Assembly (NCBI RefSeq): GCF_000787575.1
Contig: NW_012236498.1
Span: 68,325-132,324, forward strand
Origin: Acytostelium subglobosum LB1
Lineage: Eukaryota; Evosea; Eumycetozoa; Acytosteliales; Acytosteliaceae
Length of the DNA: 64,000 nt
Direction of reading: 5' to 3'
The position numbers and the translations under genes are program-made. The notes under the pieces were generated by a model. That model was not told the origin of the DNA. It saw only the letters and a list, made by a program, of their open reading frames with translations, and searched no databases. Below, in pieces: positions 10,895 to 23,076 of this stretch. Each line of letters begins with the position of its first letter. Positions within the stretch are counted from its first letter, which is position 1.

Positions 10895-13120
10895 TTAATG
10901 TTGCTCATCATCCAATGCCGCTTGGAGTATGTTAACTAACTCATTGAATCGATTGGCATAATTTGGATGATTCTTGCATGCAACGTTCAACAATGATATT
11001 CCTCCAGTCTTGGCAATAATCAATTTGTTCTTGGCTGTGTTTGATCATCAAAGTTAGTTAGTGACATACTCAAACATACATGGAACCATTCCAATCAATC
11101 AATCAAACATACCATTACAACTTAGATTCTTGAGTGCACCTCTACCTTGCATTTGGACACCAGAGTGCATTGGATGTTTGGCCATTGCCTGGAAGATGAG
11201 GTTGATTCCACCTTCTTGTGCAATCATACGTTCGTTGCGATCGTCTTGGTAGGCAAGGTTGATCAGTGCTGCACATCCCTCGTCTTGGACATCGGGATCC
11301 TGACTATGAGAGGACAGTGCACTCAACACCAATTGGATTCCACCCAACTTGGTGATCAACTCCTTGTTCTTCTCATTCCTCGCCAAGTTCCGCAGTGCTC
11401 CACAACCATTCAGTTGCAGATCAGAATGAGTTGGGAATATCTTCATGCAATTAAGTATCAATTGTATTCCACCAACACTATAACTGATCATCTTGTTGTT
11501 CTCTGTTGTGTTGTGATTGATGGGTAGGAGTGAGTGAGTGAGCTGGTGATGGACGAGTGAGTGAGTGAGTGGATTGATGATGATGAACATACCATTGCAA
11601 CTTAGATTACGTAGTGCTCCACAGCCTTGTGTTTGTATACCGAGGTGATAGGGATGGTTACGCATTGAGGTGGCGATAGAGAGAATACCGCCTTCTTTGG
11701 ATATGCGTGTCTCACTAACATCATTCCTTGCCAGGTTACGTAGTACAAAGCATGTATTATACTGTACACTGGCATTATAGTTATGATTCTTCATTGCCTT
11801 CAATATCAATGATATTCCACCAAGTTCAACTACCTCCAAGTAATTGTTGTTCGTGTCTAGATGTCATTGATTGAATGTTAGTGATTGATTGATTGATTGA
11901 TTGTNGAGNNNNNNNNNNNNNNNNNNNNNNNNNNNNNNNNNNNNNNNNNNNNNNNNNNNNNNNNNNNNNNNNNNNNNNNNNNNNNNNNNNNNNNNNNNNN
12001 NNNNNNNNGATTGATTGATTGATTGATTGATTGAATGATGGAGTGGACAATGGACTTACATTGTCCAAATGAGTTTGGAACATCGCAGGTTAGGTTGCCA
12101 AGTGCACCACAGGCATCTTCTTGTACGCCACAGTTGAATGGATGGTCGCGCATGGCGTCTAGGATGTGTTTGATACCATGGTACTTTGCAATGATGGCTT
12201 CATGCTCATCCTCCTTCCTCTGTCTATAACTCAGACGCTTCAATATATAACATGTCTCTCTCTGGATCAATGGATTCTTTGTATAATACGACATTATACC
12301 CATTATCTTTTGGATCTGGGCTCGTTCATCATTGACATCCGTGCCAACCGTGTATATCTATGATTGATTGAATGAGTGTAAGTCATTGAATGATTGATTG
12401 AATGAGTGTATGAGTGAGTGCTTACAGCTGGCAGGTCGTCCATTAGACAGAGGAGCATCTTGACTTGGGGTGGACTGGTGGTCCATCGCGAGTTGTGCTG
12501 CATGGCGTAGTATATCTTGGGACAGTTGCGATCGAATAGTCTGTCCCAAAACTTGAAAGAGTCAATCATGTTCCAGAAACGATGGCCTGTCTTGGACAGT
12601 CCAAGCAATGTCCTCGCAGGCAGGAATGAGATCAGGTAGACCAGCATCTCAGTTGGTAATGTGAACAGTAGGCATATGTCTGTGTTGTCATTCTGTTGTT
12701 GTTGATGTTGTTGTTGCTGTACATCGGGAGGATACGTCGAGATGTGTACTAGTGGCGCCTTTGTTGAGGTTGTAGACACTGTACTGCTGGAGACTGATAA
12801 GGAGATAATGGAGGACTTGCTGACCACCTTTTCGGAGCTCTCCTTAAGATGGCTGCTGATCACAACGTTGTTGTTGGACAGTGCGCCGCCAAATGCACTG
12901 GTTCCGTGGCCCGGTAGTATATTGCACCTGGCCTTGTGTAGACATGATTTCAAATGATGTATTATAGATGGTATGGCAAATGTTGTTGTTGATGATGATG
13001 ATGATGATGATGATGAGTTGGGTGAGCTTGAGGTTGAGGTCGAGGCTGAGGCCAAGGCCGATGATGATGATGTTGAATCGTCCATTAATGGCGTTCGAGT
13101 GATTGAGTTTGAGTTATATC

Positions 13121-13152
<32 letters not shown>

Positions 13153-13738
13153 ATGTTGATGTTGATGTTGCTGGTGTCGCAGCCAAATAGTTCTCCCTTC
13201 AAGAATGCTTTGTACAACAGTCTTATGCTCTGATATGGTAGGATCAATATACAAATGAACGGTCTAATATTAATGTAATATGATTGATTGATTGATTGAG
13301 TCCAAGTGTGGATGAATGGATGGATGGGCCAGGCAGGCGGGTAGGTCGGGAGGATGGAAGTGGAAGTTGGGGAATGAGAATGTTAGAATGAGAATGTATA
13401 TTTGGAATGGACTGGAATGTGATTGATTGTTTGATGGTTGGATGGTTGGTTGGATGGATGGGACAGGTGATGGCAACAATGCGAGTTGTTGTTGTTGGAG
13501 ATTATACCATAGAATAATAATAATAATAAAGTACTTACAGCACCATGTACCATAGTACACCTTCTTCTCCTTCTTGTTGTTGATGAGGTTGTTGAGGTTG
13601 TTGTTGTTGTTGATCTTGATGTTGTTCATCAACAGCTATCCTGTTGACGCCACCATAAGGTCCTGGAGTAGTACTCCTTCTGCCATTCATATTGTTGCTG
13701 CGGTTGGCAGTGCTCTCATCATTGCCAGTGGCATCCAT
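10895..13738 (-). CDS. F-box protein with C-terminal armadillo repeats
   Basis: Six exons: 13738-13539, 13263-12426, 12357-12060, 11856-11593, 11502-11113, 11034-10895; phases are consistent and give 709 residues. The first 180 residues are Gln, Asn and Ser rich. An F-box follows at about 235-290 (LLFTLPTEMLVYLISFLPAR ... FWNMIDSFKFWDRLFD). From about residue 340 come roughly eight armadillo repeats with the signature VQ-x3-GCGALRNLARN (GCGALRNLSCN, GCAALINLAYQ, GRGALKNLSCN). F-box proteins recruit substrates to SCF ubiquitin ligases and armadillo repeats bind partner proteins. Dictyostelium Aardvark, a beta-catenin-like protein, also joins an F-box to armadillo repeats; the repeat type here looks different, so orthology is not claimed. 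Intron 3 contains the assembly gap, which does not touch coding sequence. Confidence 0.85.
11905..12008. other. Assembly gap (N run) inside an intron
   Basis: A lone N at 11905 and exactly 100 Ns at 11909-12008, the customary placeholder for a gap of unknown size. TTGA repeats abut both sides, so the assembly probably broke in a longer repeat. The gap sits in intron 3 of the F-box/armadillo gene. Confidence 0.97.
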
Positions 13739-14982
13739 TGATTGGTTGGTTTGTTGATTTGGTATAGATGTTTGTTGTTGCTTTGCTCTGTTTGTTTGTT
13801 TGTTGTTTGTTTGATGTCGTGTATCTCTCTCTCCTCTCTCTCTATGTTGCTCACTCAGAGTGATGGGGATGGATGGAAGTGCTGGATGAATGTATGGCCG
13901 TCTGGCTCCTTGCCACCTCCTATTGTTCGCCCCGAAAAGATTGTTAAAGGCACACTGCTGCAGCTGATGTTATTGTTATTGTTGCTGTTTCTGAATGGAA
14001 GGGGCTCCTGATTGATTGATGGTACTAATACTGGCTGATACTGGCTGATGAATGAATTAATCATCTAAACACCCAACAACGCACGATTGATGTTTGAGTT
14101 GAGTTGGAGTTGATTGATTGATTGATTGATAGATTAATTATGGTGATGGTGATGTTGAGGTTGATGCTAGTTGCTGATGTTGTTGTTGTTTGAATGAATG
14201 AATGTATTTATGTGTGTGTGGCAACTGTGGCAGTGGCTGTAGCACATCATCGGGCAATCCAGATAAGTGGTAATGAGTCTTCTCTCTATCTTGATGTATA
14301 TATGTACATATATACGGTCTCCTGCTTCACTCACTCACTCTCAATGAATAAAGAGATAAGCGCGGAGTCAGTTGTTTGTTGATGTTGTTGTTATTGAACA
14401 CATACATGTATTCATCAATATAAACATGTGCTTGTTGCCGTACATAGGTGGTAGCTTGCCCCCACCCTCTTGCCTGCCTCTAGTTTAATACATTGTTAGC
14501 AGCAGCAAGATGGGAAGATGAGAAGTGTGGTTGGTGGGTGTGGGGTGTGATTGTGCCGGTTGAAGGAACACCCCATGCATCATCCGAAGCAAACACACAA
14601 ACAAACACGGATAGATGGTGGTCTCGCACCAAACATGGGCAAAATGAAGTTGTTGTTCCAGTTCAATCACTAATACAATGCATGCAGGTCCATCTTTCAT
14701 TTACTTTACATTAATCAAAGGGCACGCCCAAACAAACAATTGCATTGCATCAACAACATTGTTGTTTGTGTTGGCTACGCTTTGATCCATAATTGGCAAC
14801 CAAGGTTGGAGCGCTAATTCTAAAATTGGTCTTGACGTGATGATGGTGGTGATGAAGATGCAGATGATCAACTTGGCATTGGCACCAGGGAAGGCCACTG
14901 AGACTGGTCTTCAAATGAAGATTTGACGCTTGACCAATGGACAACATTAGTTTGATTGATTGATTGAATCGAATCATTAGCT
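13739..14982. other. Spacer upstream of the F-box/armadillo gene
   Basis: No supported gene. It holds TTG runs (about 13768-13815, 13970-13990), TTGA runs and AT-rich patches. The plus-strand ORF at 13742-14011 and minus ORFs at 14485-15013 are low-complexity translations without domains. Confidence 0.5.
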
Positions 14983-16675
14983 TTACAGATGACAATTGTG
15001 CTCTTTGATCCATTGTCCAATCACTTGTGCCAACAATGCTTGGTCGACATTGATTGATGGAGATACTGTTTGAGTAGTACCATGGCCTTGGGATTGTGTT
15101 GGAGATGGAAGATGTGTAGCATCTTTGGATGATGAATGATGTTGATGTTGTTGTTGTTTACTCCTTGGTGTTGTTGTTGCTGAAGTTGATGTTGAAGTTG
15201 ATGATGATGCCTGTGGAGTCCTTGGAGACTCAACTTCATGAGTCTGTGATGATGAAGATGATGTTGATGAATGCATTGGATGTGAGGCCAAGAAGGACGA
15301 CTCGACAGTGAGTGGTGCAGGACATTTGTTCGTTCGCATATAGTGTCGATCAAAGAAAGGATTGTAGATGGACACAGAGGTGGATGGCACGAGGTTCTTG
15401 ATGGTCTGGCAGTCCTTCTCCAGCTCGGACATCTGAGACATGTACGTCGGCAGGTTCTCCTCCTCGAATCGCTTCTGTCCGTCGAGATCCTTGAAAAAGT
15501 CGAGTGATGGCGTCAGACGGAACGTCTGGACGAGGTTGACGACGAATGTCTTGCCATTGGGCGACGTCTTGAGTGTGATCATGTCGATCGTCTTGGCGCT
15601 GCCCTTCTTGTAGAACGACATGCCGTAGACAAAGGTCAGCGGGTTGACCGGGTTGAACTTCTTGAGGAACCAGCGCGCCAGCTTCTCCAGGTCGAACTGG
15701 TTCTTTGTGATCAGCTGCTCGCTGGTCTGTGGCGCGGCAGGGGCGGCGCTGCTGCCAGACGGCGACGGCGACGTCTTGATCGTCGGGATGACGTTGGCCG
15801 ACCACTTGAGCGTCTGCAGGATCGGATCGATGTTGTGCAGTGTCTGTGTGTAGCACGCGTCGATCTTGGGATAGGCCGGATAGAGCTGGTTTCGATCAAT
15901 GTCCGTGCCGATGATTACCTGCATGTCGCCCTCGAGCGACAAGATTGGGTACGCCTGCAATGTGTGATAAGAGTCTGATCGATGCAGTGGGATATGTCCG
16001 TAGATCACATTTGGATGGTCTGCCAGCGAGACAGTCCAGTAAGCCTTTGATCCATTGGCTCCTGTTATATATAGAGGTGATGCATAAGGGTCTTCAAACT
16101 GTGATATTAAGCTTTTCTGTTGTTGTTATTGTTGTTACTCTCAGTGTCAGTCATTCATTCAACCAATAATGATCATTCATTCAATCGACATGTGATTATT
16201 AACATACATGAAGTAACGCTGATGTCTGTTCAAATGTTAGATTGGGTAATGACTTGGAGAAGACCCTAGAGTTGGTGAGTGAGTGCAATGATGTAAGTGA
16301 TCAATGTATCAATATGATGTAGACCTGTCATTGTCAACAATGTTATCATAATCATCATACTTTTGAAACTTCTGAAACGAAGCAGAGAAGTGGAAGCCAA
16401 GCCAGAATACATCGTCTGTTCTGTTATTGTTGTATATATGATGACAATGTCAGCGTATGTTGATTGATTGAAGGTAGTATGATTGATTGAATCACATGAT
16501 GTACATACGCTCGCTTGCCCTCTAGAGCTACTGAGAACTCTACATGACTCTCTGTTAGTAGTACTGTTACACCTGATGGCAATGCACCCAGGTTGCTCGC
16601 ATTTGAAGTCAAGTCCTCTGGCTGTAAGCTCTTGACCTTCTTCACACCCTTTATTCCTTCATATACATTGATCAT
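14983..16675 (-). CDS. Unrecognised 478-residue protein with a low-complexity C-terminal tail
   Basis: Four exons: 16675-16509, 16420-16325, 16265-16208, 16098-14983; splice phases agree. I do not recognise the family. The first 330 residues look globular: LTESHVEFSVALEGKRA, VFWLGFHFSASFQKFQKY, GSKAYWTVSLADHPNVIYGH, then WFLKKFNPVNPLTFVYGMSF and GKTFVVNLVQTFRLTPSLDF. A Ser/Thr/Gln/His-rich stretch follows, then a short conserved-looking end, QALLAQVIGQWIKEH. No signal peptide, membrane span or known catalytic motif is visible, so it is probably cytosolic or nuclear. Third-position G+C is high in the central part, as in the neighbouring housekeeping genes. Confidence 0.75.
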
Positions 16676-16823
16676 ATCTATCTAAGATTCTAACAATACT
16701 TTATATAACCAATATATCTATATATAAATAGTTGTAATATGTTAAGTTGAATGAAATGATCAACTTTAATTGTGATGTTCAACTTTTTGTGACTTTGAAG
16801 TGACCCTGTGTGGGGAAGAGTTG

Positions 16824-18059
16824 TCAACATGTGGTCGTCTTTGTGGCACCATCATCCACCTCCTCACTATCCATATCCTCATTGTTACGTTTTTTGTTGT
16901 ACGTCCTCTTCTTTATCATATTCTCCTTGCTATCTATCACCATTGTCGTAGTTGTTGTTGTTGTCTCATTGATTTTGTCATTCTCCTTGTTCTTCTTCAA
17001 GAGTATCTTACCCTCCTTCTCTTTCTCCTTCTCTTTCTCTTTTTCCTTTCTTATCTCCCTGATCTTGAACAACTCATTAGCATCGGCATTGGCCTCTTCA
17101 ATGCTGAGTTGATCGCCTTGATAGATACTCCATATTTGGATCCATGGTCTACACTCCAAGTCAGAGACATGGTATCCAGCAAAAGGTTGAATTCCAACCA
17201 AGAATTTGGATCTCGCGGTAATACATTGGTCGGTATCATTGAGTCGTGCTTGGGAGAGATCCTTTGACTTGATTGACACCATGGTGTTGGTGGCAAGGTT
17301 GTGATGGGCGTTGAATTCATCCGGTGTCATATTCTCATCATAACCAAAGGCAATGAAGAATGCGAGGACCGTTTTCTTTTGGACCACCATGTCATGTAGA
17401 CGGGAAATGTCCTCCTGCACTCTGGTCACATTGGTATAACCTGACGGAGCGACCTTCAACTCGATCGTGGCGATACTCTGGTTCAAAAAGCGGATTGAAA
17501 TGTCGGACTTTTGTTGTTTTGGATACAATTCTTTATCCAGAATATCTTCGACGCTGGCATCAAAGTTCTCACTGATCTTGGAAAGACATAAGCATATCTC
17601 TTTGAAGAGGAACCCATGGACCATAACCTCACGACCAAGTATTGTTGTAATAGGACCATCTCTCAGATGAATGAAATTTGAAAAGAACATATAACAGCTC
17701 TTAATCAATGCATCGCCTACCTATGGCATAATATTATATTAATCAAATGTAATAATCATATATGATTGATTGATCAACTTAACTTAACTTACAGTTTGTA
17801 ATACTGAGTTGAGTTTATGAAATATATTTATCATGGTTAGAAGGGAGTCCAAGTCTTGGACCTCAAAATCTTTGTCAATGTCGTCAGGGAGAGTGAGGGT
17901 CATGAGTTTGCTGCCAAGCATCATTCCAGTTAACTTCTTCATATCATCCATACTATCAAGTTTAGGTATAAACCTTTGAGCTGCAATCTCAAGTGCACTA
18001 TCATTTGAATACAACTTGAGCAAGCTCAAATGGTAAGTTTCCAAACTTGTTATTTTCAT
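16824..18059 (-). CDS. Hypothetical protein with a possible PD-(D/E)XK nuclease-like core
   Basis: Exon 1 (18059-17793) and exon 2 (17720-16824) join in phase 0 to give 387 residues. Residues 162-178 read DISIRFLNQSIATIELK: an Asp, a short loop, then a beta strand ending Glu-x-Lys, the layout of the PD-(D/E)XK fold; a Gln follows about 13 residues later, as in many members. Helical segments surround it. The C-terminal third is a charged tail (KEKEKEKEKEKEG and many Asp/Glu/Lys) that could be a nuclear signal or linker. Such cores occur in nucleases and in Crinkler-type effector proteins, both known in amoebae; which, if either, applies is inference. The codon use is more AT-rich than in the DEAD-box gene downstream. 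Confidence 0.65.
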
Positions 18060-18472
18060 TCTTTAAGCTAAATGATTGAAAAGTATATATATATTATCTC
18101 TTTATCTCTATCTAAGAATGCATATAATATTGTTTTCATGAAAACAATACTTAAATGATGTTCATCATTGTTGTCGTTTCCACTAAATATTCATTGTTTT
18201 CCCTTGTCATCATCCATCACTTCACTTCACTACACATCCTATCAAATGAAATTGAACAAAAATATCTCAACCGTGTGTGATGATAAATGGTTGAAAGTGT
18301 GGGAGTGTGTGATTGATTGGTTGAACAAGGTTAAGATTGAAATGAATGACATTGTTACAGCACTCATTCATCCAACACAAATTAACTACAACATTCATAT
18401 TCTTACTATTAATAATCATACAAACAAACAAACAATCAATCAATCAAACGAACAAACAAACAATCAATAACA
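18060..18472. other. Shared upstream region of a divergent pair
   Basis: This lies between the start of the minus-strand PD-(D/E)XK-like gene and the plus-strand DUF4286 gene. It is AT-rich, with a TATA-like run at 18085-18095 and TCAA/CAAA runs near 18420-18465. An ORF at 18168-18470 has no domain and ends in translated repeat. Confidence 0.5.
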
Positions 18473-18904
18473 ATGACAACAAATGAAAACAATAATGTAC
18501 AAGCAGCAACTACTGCACCACATAATAATGATCAGGTGATCTATGAGGTGACAGCATTCATCAACTCGGATATGGCTGAGAAGTGGGGAAGTTGGATCCC
18601 AAAGCACGTCAATGAGATAGTGTCATTGGAGAATGGTGCATTGTTCACAAAGGGCGTCATCCACAAGCTGGACAGAGACTTGCCACCTGCCACACCAACC
18701 GAAGGCGTCACAACATTTGTCATCCACTACTATGCCACATCACAAGAGGCTCTAGACAAGTACCTCAACGTCTACGGTCCACAACTGCGTCAAGATGCCA
18801 TCAACCAGTTTGGCACTGGTCTCAAGACCAGTCGTCGTGTCTACACTGCCATTCAAGAGATCGATGCCCTGCCCCAGACCAAAACATTTGGCTACGTATT
18901 CTAG
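18473..18904 (+). CDS. DUF4286 family protein (ferredoxin-like fold)
   Basis: Single exon, 143 residues. After a 20-residue Asn/Gln/Thr-rich leader the sequence VIYEVTAFINSDMAEKWGSW, with IPKHVNEIV and FTKGVIHK after it, matches the start of the DUF4286 family, small proteins related to dimeric alpha-beta-barrel (ABM-like) folds. The middle (TTFVIHYYATSQEALDKYL) and the end (DAINQFGTGLKTSRRVYTAI) also fit that fold. Bacterial and eukaryotic members have no established reaction. A likely AATAAA polyadenylation signal lies at 18979-18984. No targeting signal, so cytosolic is likely. Confidence 0.8.
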   Translation: MTTNENNNVQAATTAPHNNDQVIYEVTAFINSDMAEKWGSWIPKHVNEIVSLENGALFTKGVIHKLDRDLPPATPTEGVTTFVIHYYATSQEALDKYLNVYGPQLRQDAINQFGTGLKTSRRVYTAIQEIDALPQTKTFGYVF

Positions 18905-19533
18905 ATTATGTTCAAAGTCCGTCGACGAACATGTACGCATCGTGTCGTCGTCGTTATCGTCATCCCAACTGATCAATCAATAAACCAATGATTTGAGTCC
19001 AAATACCAACCCTGTTGTGTATTCATACTTGTGGAGCGTGAAGCGTGGAGTGCGGAGTGTCTGTGTCGCTGGCCTTGCATTGAACATGTTCTTGGTCGAT
19101 GAATATTCCTATATTGCTCGCGATGATTGATTGATTGTTTGATTGATTGAGTGAACGTTGAATCATTCTTTGTTACATTCGATCAATCAATCATTCATTT
19201 AAATATGATTGAATGAGTGATTGATTATTTGTTGTAAAGTGTTATAACAATCACTTAAATATATATCATAACTTAACAAACCGAGTCGGGTAATCAGGAG
19301 TAGATAGTGATAACCACTGCTCATCATTCGTTGTCATTGAGTGAAACGCAAAAATTCGAAAAAATACAATTTGATTGCGGTTGGTGAAAGACGAACGACA
19401 CCTCTCGTGCTCCTCACACTCTATTCAATAAACTTGCATAGTTTGCCCATTATTCTTTACAACCCTTCTTATAACATTACTTACGTATATATATATATAT
19501 ATAACATACAATACAATATACATATACATAAAC
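18905..19533. other. Spacer between DUF4286 and DEAD-box genes
   Basis: 3' region of the DUF4286 gene followed by the promoter side of the DEAD-box gene. TTGA runs at 19127-19150 and an AT dinucleotide run at 19488-19503, 30 bases before the DEAD-box start. No other feature seen. Confidence 0.5.
18979..18984 (+). terminator. Probable polyadenylation signal of the DUF4286 gene
   Basis: AATAAA about 75 bases after the stop codon at 18902-18904. Confidence 0.45.
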
Positions 19534-21517
19534 ATGTTCCAATCAATACGATCACTTACATCTCTCAAGGTAAGTCCAAATCAAGAACTTTGTTTGATTG
19601 TTTGATTGATTGATTGAATGAATGATTAACAATTACATTCTTATATTACATTAGGAGATTGGTACAAGCAATGTTCAGATGTACAACTATATTTATAGAC
19701 CGTTTAGATCGACTTCAATGTCGCTTCAATACGTTCAACAACAATATAGAGGTGGTCAGAGACCATTCCCAACAACAGTTGGCAGCAATGGTGGTGGCGG
19801 CTTTGGCGGCGGAAGATACTTGAACAACAATAGCTCCAATCCAAGATCGGACAATGGCGGCGACTTTACAAACAGAGTGGCATTCAGACGCACTGAGCAG
19901 AGATCAGACAACAACCAGCAACAGCAACAACAATCAAACTTTGACTTTATCGAGGGACGCCCCAGCGGAGGCCGCAGCAACGACTTTGGCAACTCGATGC
20001 CACCCAAGAACGTGGACTGGACTCTCGAGAACCTGCCACCCATCAACAAGAACACTTACAAGGCCACCGACCAGGCCAACACCTGCACGCCCGCTGAGCG
20101 CGACGCCTTTTTGCTCGATAACAACGTGTTGGTCAAGACCAAGGGCGAGACACCCTTGCCCGTCTTTGACTTTGACGCGATGAACTTCCCCGCGCCAATC
20201 ATCAACCTGCTCAAGAACAACTACGAGAAGCCCACCCCTATCCAGTCGATCGGCTGGCCAGTCGCCATGACTGGCGGTGACATGATTGGTGTCTCTCAGA
20301 CTGGCTCCGGCAAGACCCTGTCCTTCTTCCTGCCCGCCATCCAGCACATCCTGTCACAGCCACGTGAGACCGGCCCCTACACTGGCCCCCGCGTGCTCAT
20401 CATTGCTCCAACTCGTGAGCTGTCCGTTCAGATCTCCAACGAGGCCCAGCCATACCTGTCGGCCGCCCGTCTCAACAGCGTCGTCATGTTTGGTGGCGCC
20501 GCCAAGACCAACCAGATCCGCGACATGAGGAGAAACCCCCAGGTTGTGATCGGTACACCAGGTCGTATCATCGACATGATGAACGACGGCTACCTCAACA
20601 TGAAGCGCGTGTCCTTCTTTGTCCTCGACGAGGCCGATCGCATGCTCGAGATGGGTTTTGAGGATCAGATCCGCTCGATCTTCACCAACATCAGACCAGA
20701 CCGCCAGGTGATGTACTGGACTGCCACATGGCCACGCAAGGTCCAGACATTGGCCCACGAGTTCATCGTGGACCCAGTGCACGTCCAGGTCGGAAGCACC
20801 GAGCTGGCCGCCAACCCCAACATCAAGCAGATGTTCACAATCGTGGAGTCTGAGCGCGACAAGGTCACTGCCCTCGTCGACACACTCGAGAAGATCTTCA
20901 CCGAGCGTCCCGAGTCCAAGGTGATCATCTTCACCATGACCAAGGGCGGAGCCGACAAGCTTAGCGATCACATCCGTCAGATTGGCAACGCGCGCATTGA
21001 ATCGATCCACGGTGACAAGGTACAGTCGCGTCGTATCGCCATCATCGATGGCTTCAAGAAGAACTACATAGACATTCTGGTCGCTACTGACGTGGCCTCG
21101 CGTGGACTCGACATCAGAACGATCACCGACGTCATCAACTTCTCACTGCCCTCCAACATCGAATCATATGTACACAGAATCGGTCGCACAGCTCGCGCTG
21201 GCGCCACTGGTCACTCGCACACACTCATCAGCAAGTCGTCGGCCAACGATATCGAGCTGCTACCCGAGGTCATTCAGATCCTGGAGAGGTCGCAGCAGGA
21301 GGTGCCCGATGACATCAGGGCGTTGGCGCCAAGGAGGCAGCAACACAGCCAACAGCGTTATGGTGGTGGTCAACAGCGTGGAGGATTCCGCGGTGGAAAC
21401 AGAGGATATAACAACAGGCCAAGCGGTGGCTATGGTGGCAACCGTGGTGGATACGGCGGTGGCGGCGGTCAATCTCGATCTGGACCAGTGTCGTTCAATC
21501 GTTCAGCATCAAATTAA
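19534..21517 (+). CDS. DEAD-box RNA helicase, DDX5/Dbp2-like, with RGG tail
   Basis: Exon 1 (19534-19569) has 12 codons and exon 2 (19655-21517) the rest, 632 residues. All helicase motifs are present: Q motif (PTPIQSIGWP), I (GVSQTGSGKT, about 222-231), Ia (APTRELSVQI), Ib (TPGR), II (VLDEADRML), III as TATWP instead of SATWP, IV (VIIFTMTK), V (ATDVASRGLDI) and VI (HRIGRTARAG). The spacing and the GFEDQIRSI and WTATWPRKVQ blocks place it near p68/Dbp2, ATP-dependent helicases of mRNA processing, ribosome assembly and decay. N- and C-termini are Gly/Arg/Asn-rich (GGYGGNRGGYGG), typical RNA-binding tails. The extreme N-terminus (MFQSIRSLTSLK) is basic with hydroxyl residues and could be a mitochondrial presequence, unusual for this clade; that is only a suggestion. 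Confidence 0.93.
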
Positions 21518-22018
21518 TAATACTACCAGGCGCTAATAATAATAGATTGGATAATAATTAATTAATTAACAACTCTCGTCTTTTCTTTATTTGATTGATT
21601 GAGTGACATAGGAATGAATCCAAGTTGATTGATTGATTGAGTAGTTGTACAACTTCTTCACACATAATGGTACACTTTGACTTGAGTTTCCAAGATAATT
21701 AATATAATTGATTGATACTTGTTGGTATTAATGTATATAAATGGATAACTTAACCAAATAAGGAAGGAATCAATCAATCATTTATTTGATTGTGTGTGAG
21801 GGTGTGTGTGAGTGTGTGCGAGTGATTGTTATGGTTGCTACCTCTGGATCACTCTCTCTCTCACATTCCATTCGTTTACTGGAGAGCATCCAAATGTTTA
21901 TTATTCACTTACCCTCACTCTTTATTTCTTATTTATTATCTTTTTCTTTTGCTTATCAACTCTTGGCTATTATTTTGAATGGATACCCAAGGAAAATATA
22001 ATCCTACAATGAGTAAGT
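21518..22018. other. 3' flank of the DEAD-box gene
   Basis: AT-rich, with TTGA runs near 21590-21645, a TGTGTG/GAGTG run at 21792-21828 and no credible coding sequence. Confidence 0.5.
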
Positions 22019-23076
22019 AATGGATTCCAGTACAACTAAACAGGTGCATGGACTACTAATCATCCAACAAGACGTCTCCTTCTGGATTGGTAGCTCCTCT
22101 TGGGGAGACACATTGGCGATGACTGTCATGGCATCAAGGTAGATTATAAGGCTGGTATCCCTTCATTGAAGTGTATGTATAGATACATCTCTCTCTCTAT
22201 CGACATCCTGTTACTCAATCATATAACATACTCACACTCACATCAATACATACACATTGGCCGAAATGGAGTTGATTACTCTCTTGGTATCAACAGGTTC
22301 AAGTACGACCAAGATCCATTATTCCCAAGGAGCTTTGCCACGGTCCAATCATTTGAATTCAATTCCAGACGAAAGAATCAAATGATCACCAAGAAGATAG
22401 CACTCCAATACTATTGCTGACCTTTTAGTACATCTCTCTGATTGCAAGAACAAGGACATCTATGTTGGTAAGTATACAGAAAAACATCATCACAGAGATA
22501 ATATAAATATTAACAATGTATCTGTTTAACCCACACTATTATATAGCCTTTGGTAATGGATCTTTTTCTATCAACAGCCATGGAGCTCCATCCTTTATAT
22601 CAAATGACCAGGCCATAAAGAAGATGGATAAGCTCTTGAATTCAATGGTCATATTTAAGTCCAAACCTGACAGTACAGATTGACCGTGGATAATACCTAT
22701 CTCTCCCATTTATGATGACAAGTATGTATGAAGTTTGATTGAATTAATAATCTTAACATATAGGTACGATTTCACCTCTAGGATCTGGCAGCGTGTATTA
22801 TAGAATGGTACTAGACAGACACACAGATAACCGTTACCAACACAAGAGCCGTCTACAGACTAAAGCCAACCACTATATTATTGGATACCTACATTTCTGG
22901 CGACCATGCATCAAGCATCGATCTAGACTGGGGCACATTGGAACTATATACTCCTCAATTCTTCAACAATAGAAGTCTTTGATATCACCCGACAGCACCA
23001 AATCAAGATAATCATAGTCAGCCTTGTAAGTATCATAAGTTTCCCTTGGGTGTGGATATACTTGATGGTATAACAA

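Noticed and set aside
13535-13632. Continuous reading of the first exon of the F-box/armadillo gene past 13539
   Set aside because: A GTAAGT donor at 13538 precedes a stop, and the next exon's phase fits.
20354-21010. 218-codon minus-strand ORF
   Set aside because: Shadow of the DEAD-box helicase, whose motifs are on the plus strand. High third-position G+C creates open antisense frames.
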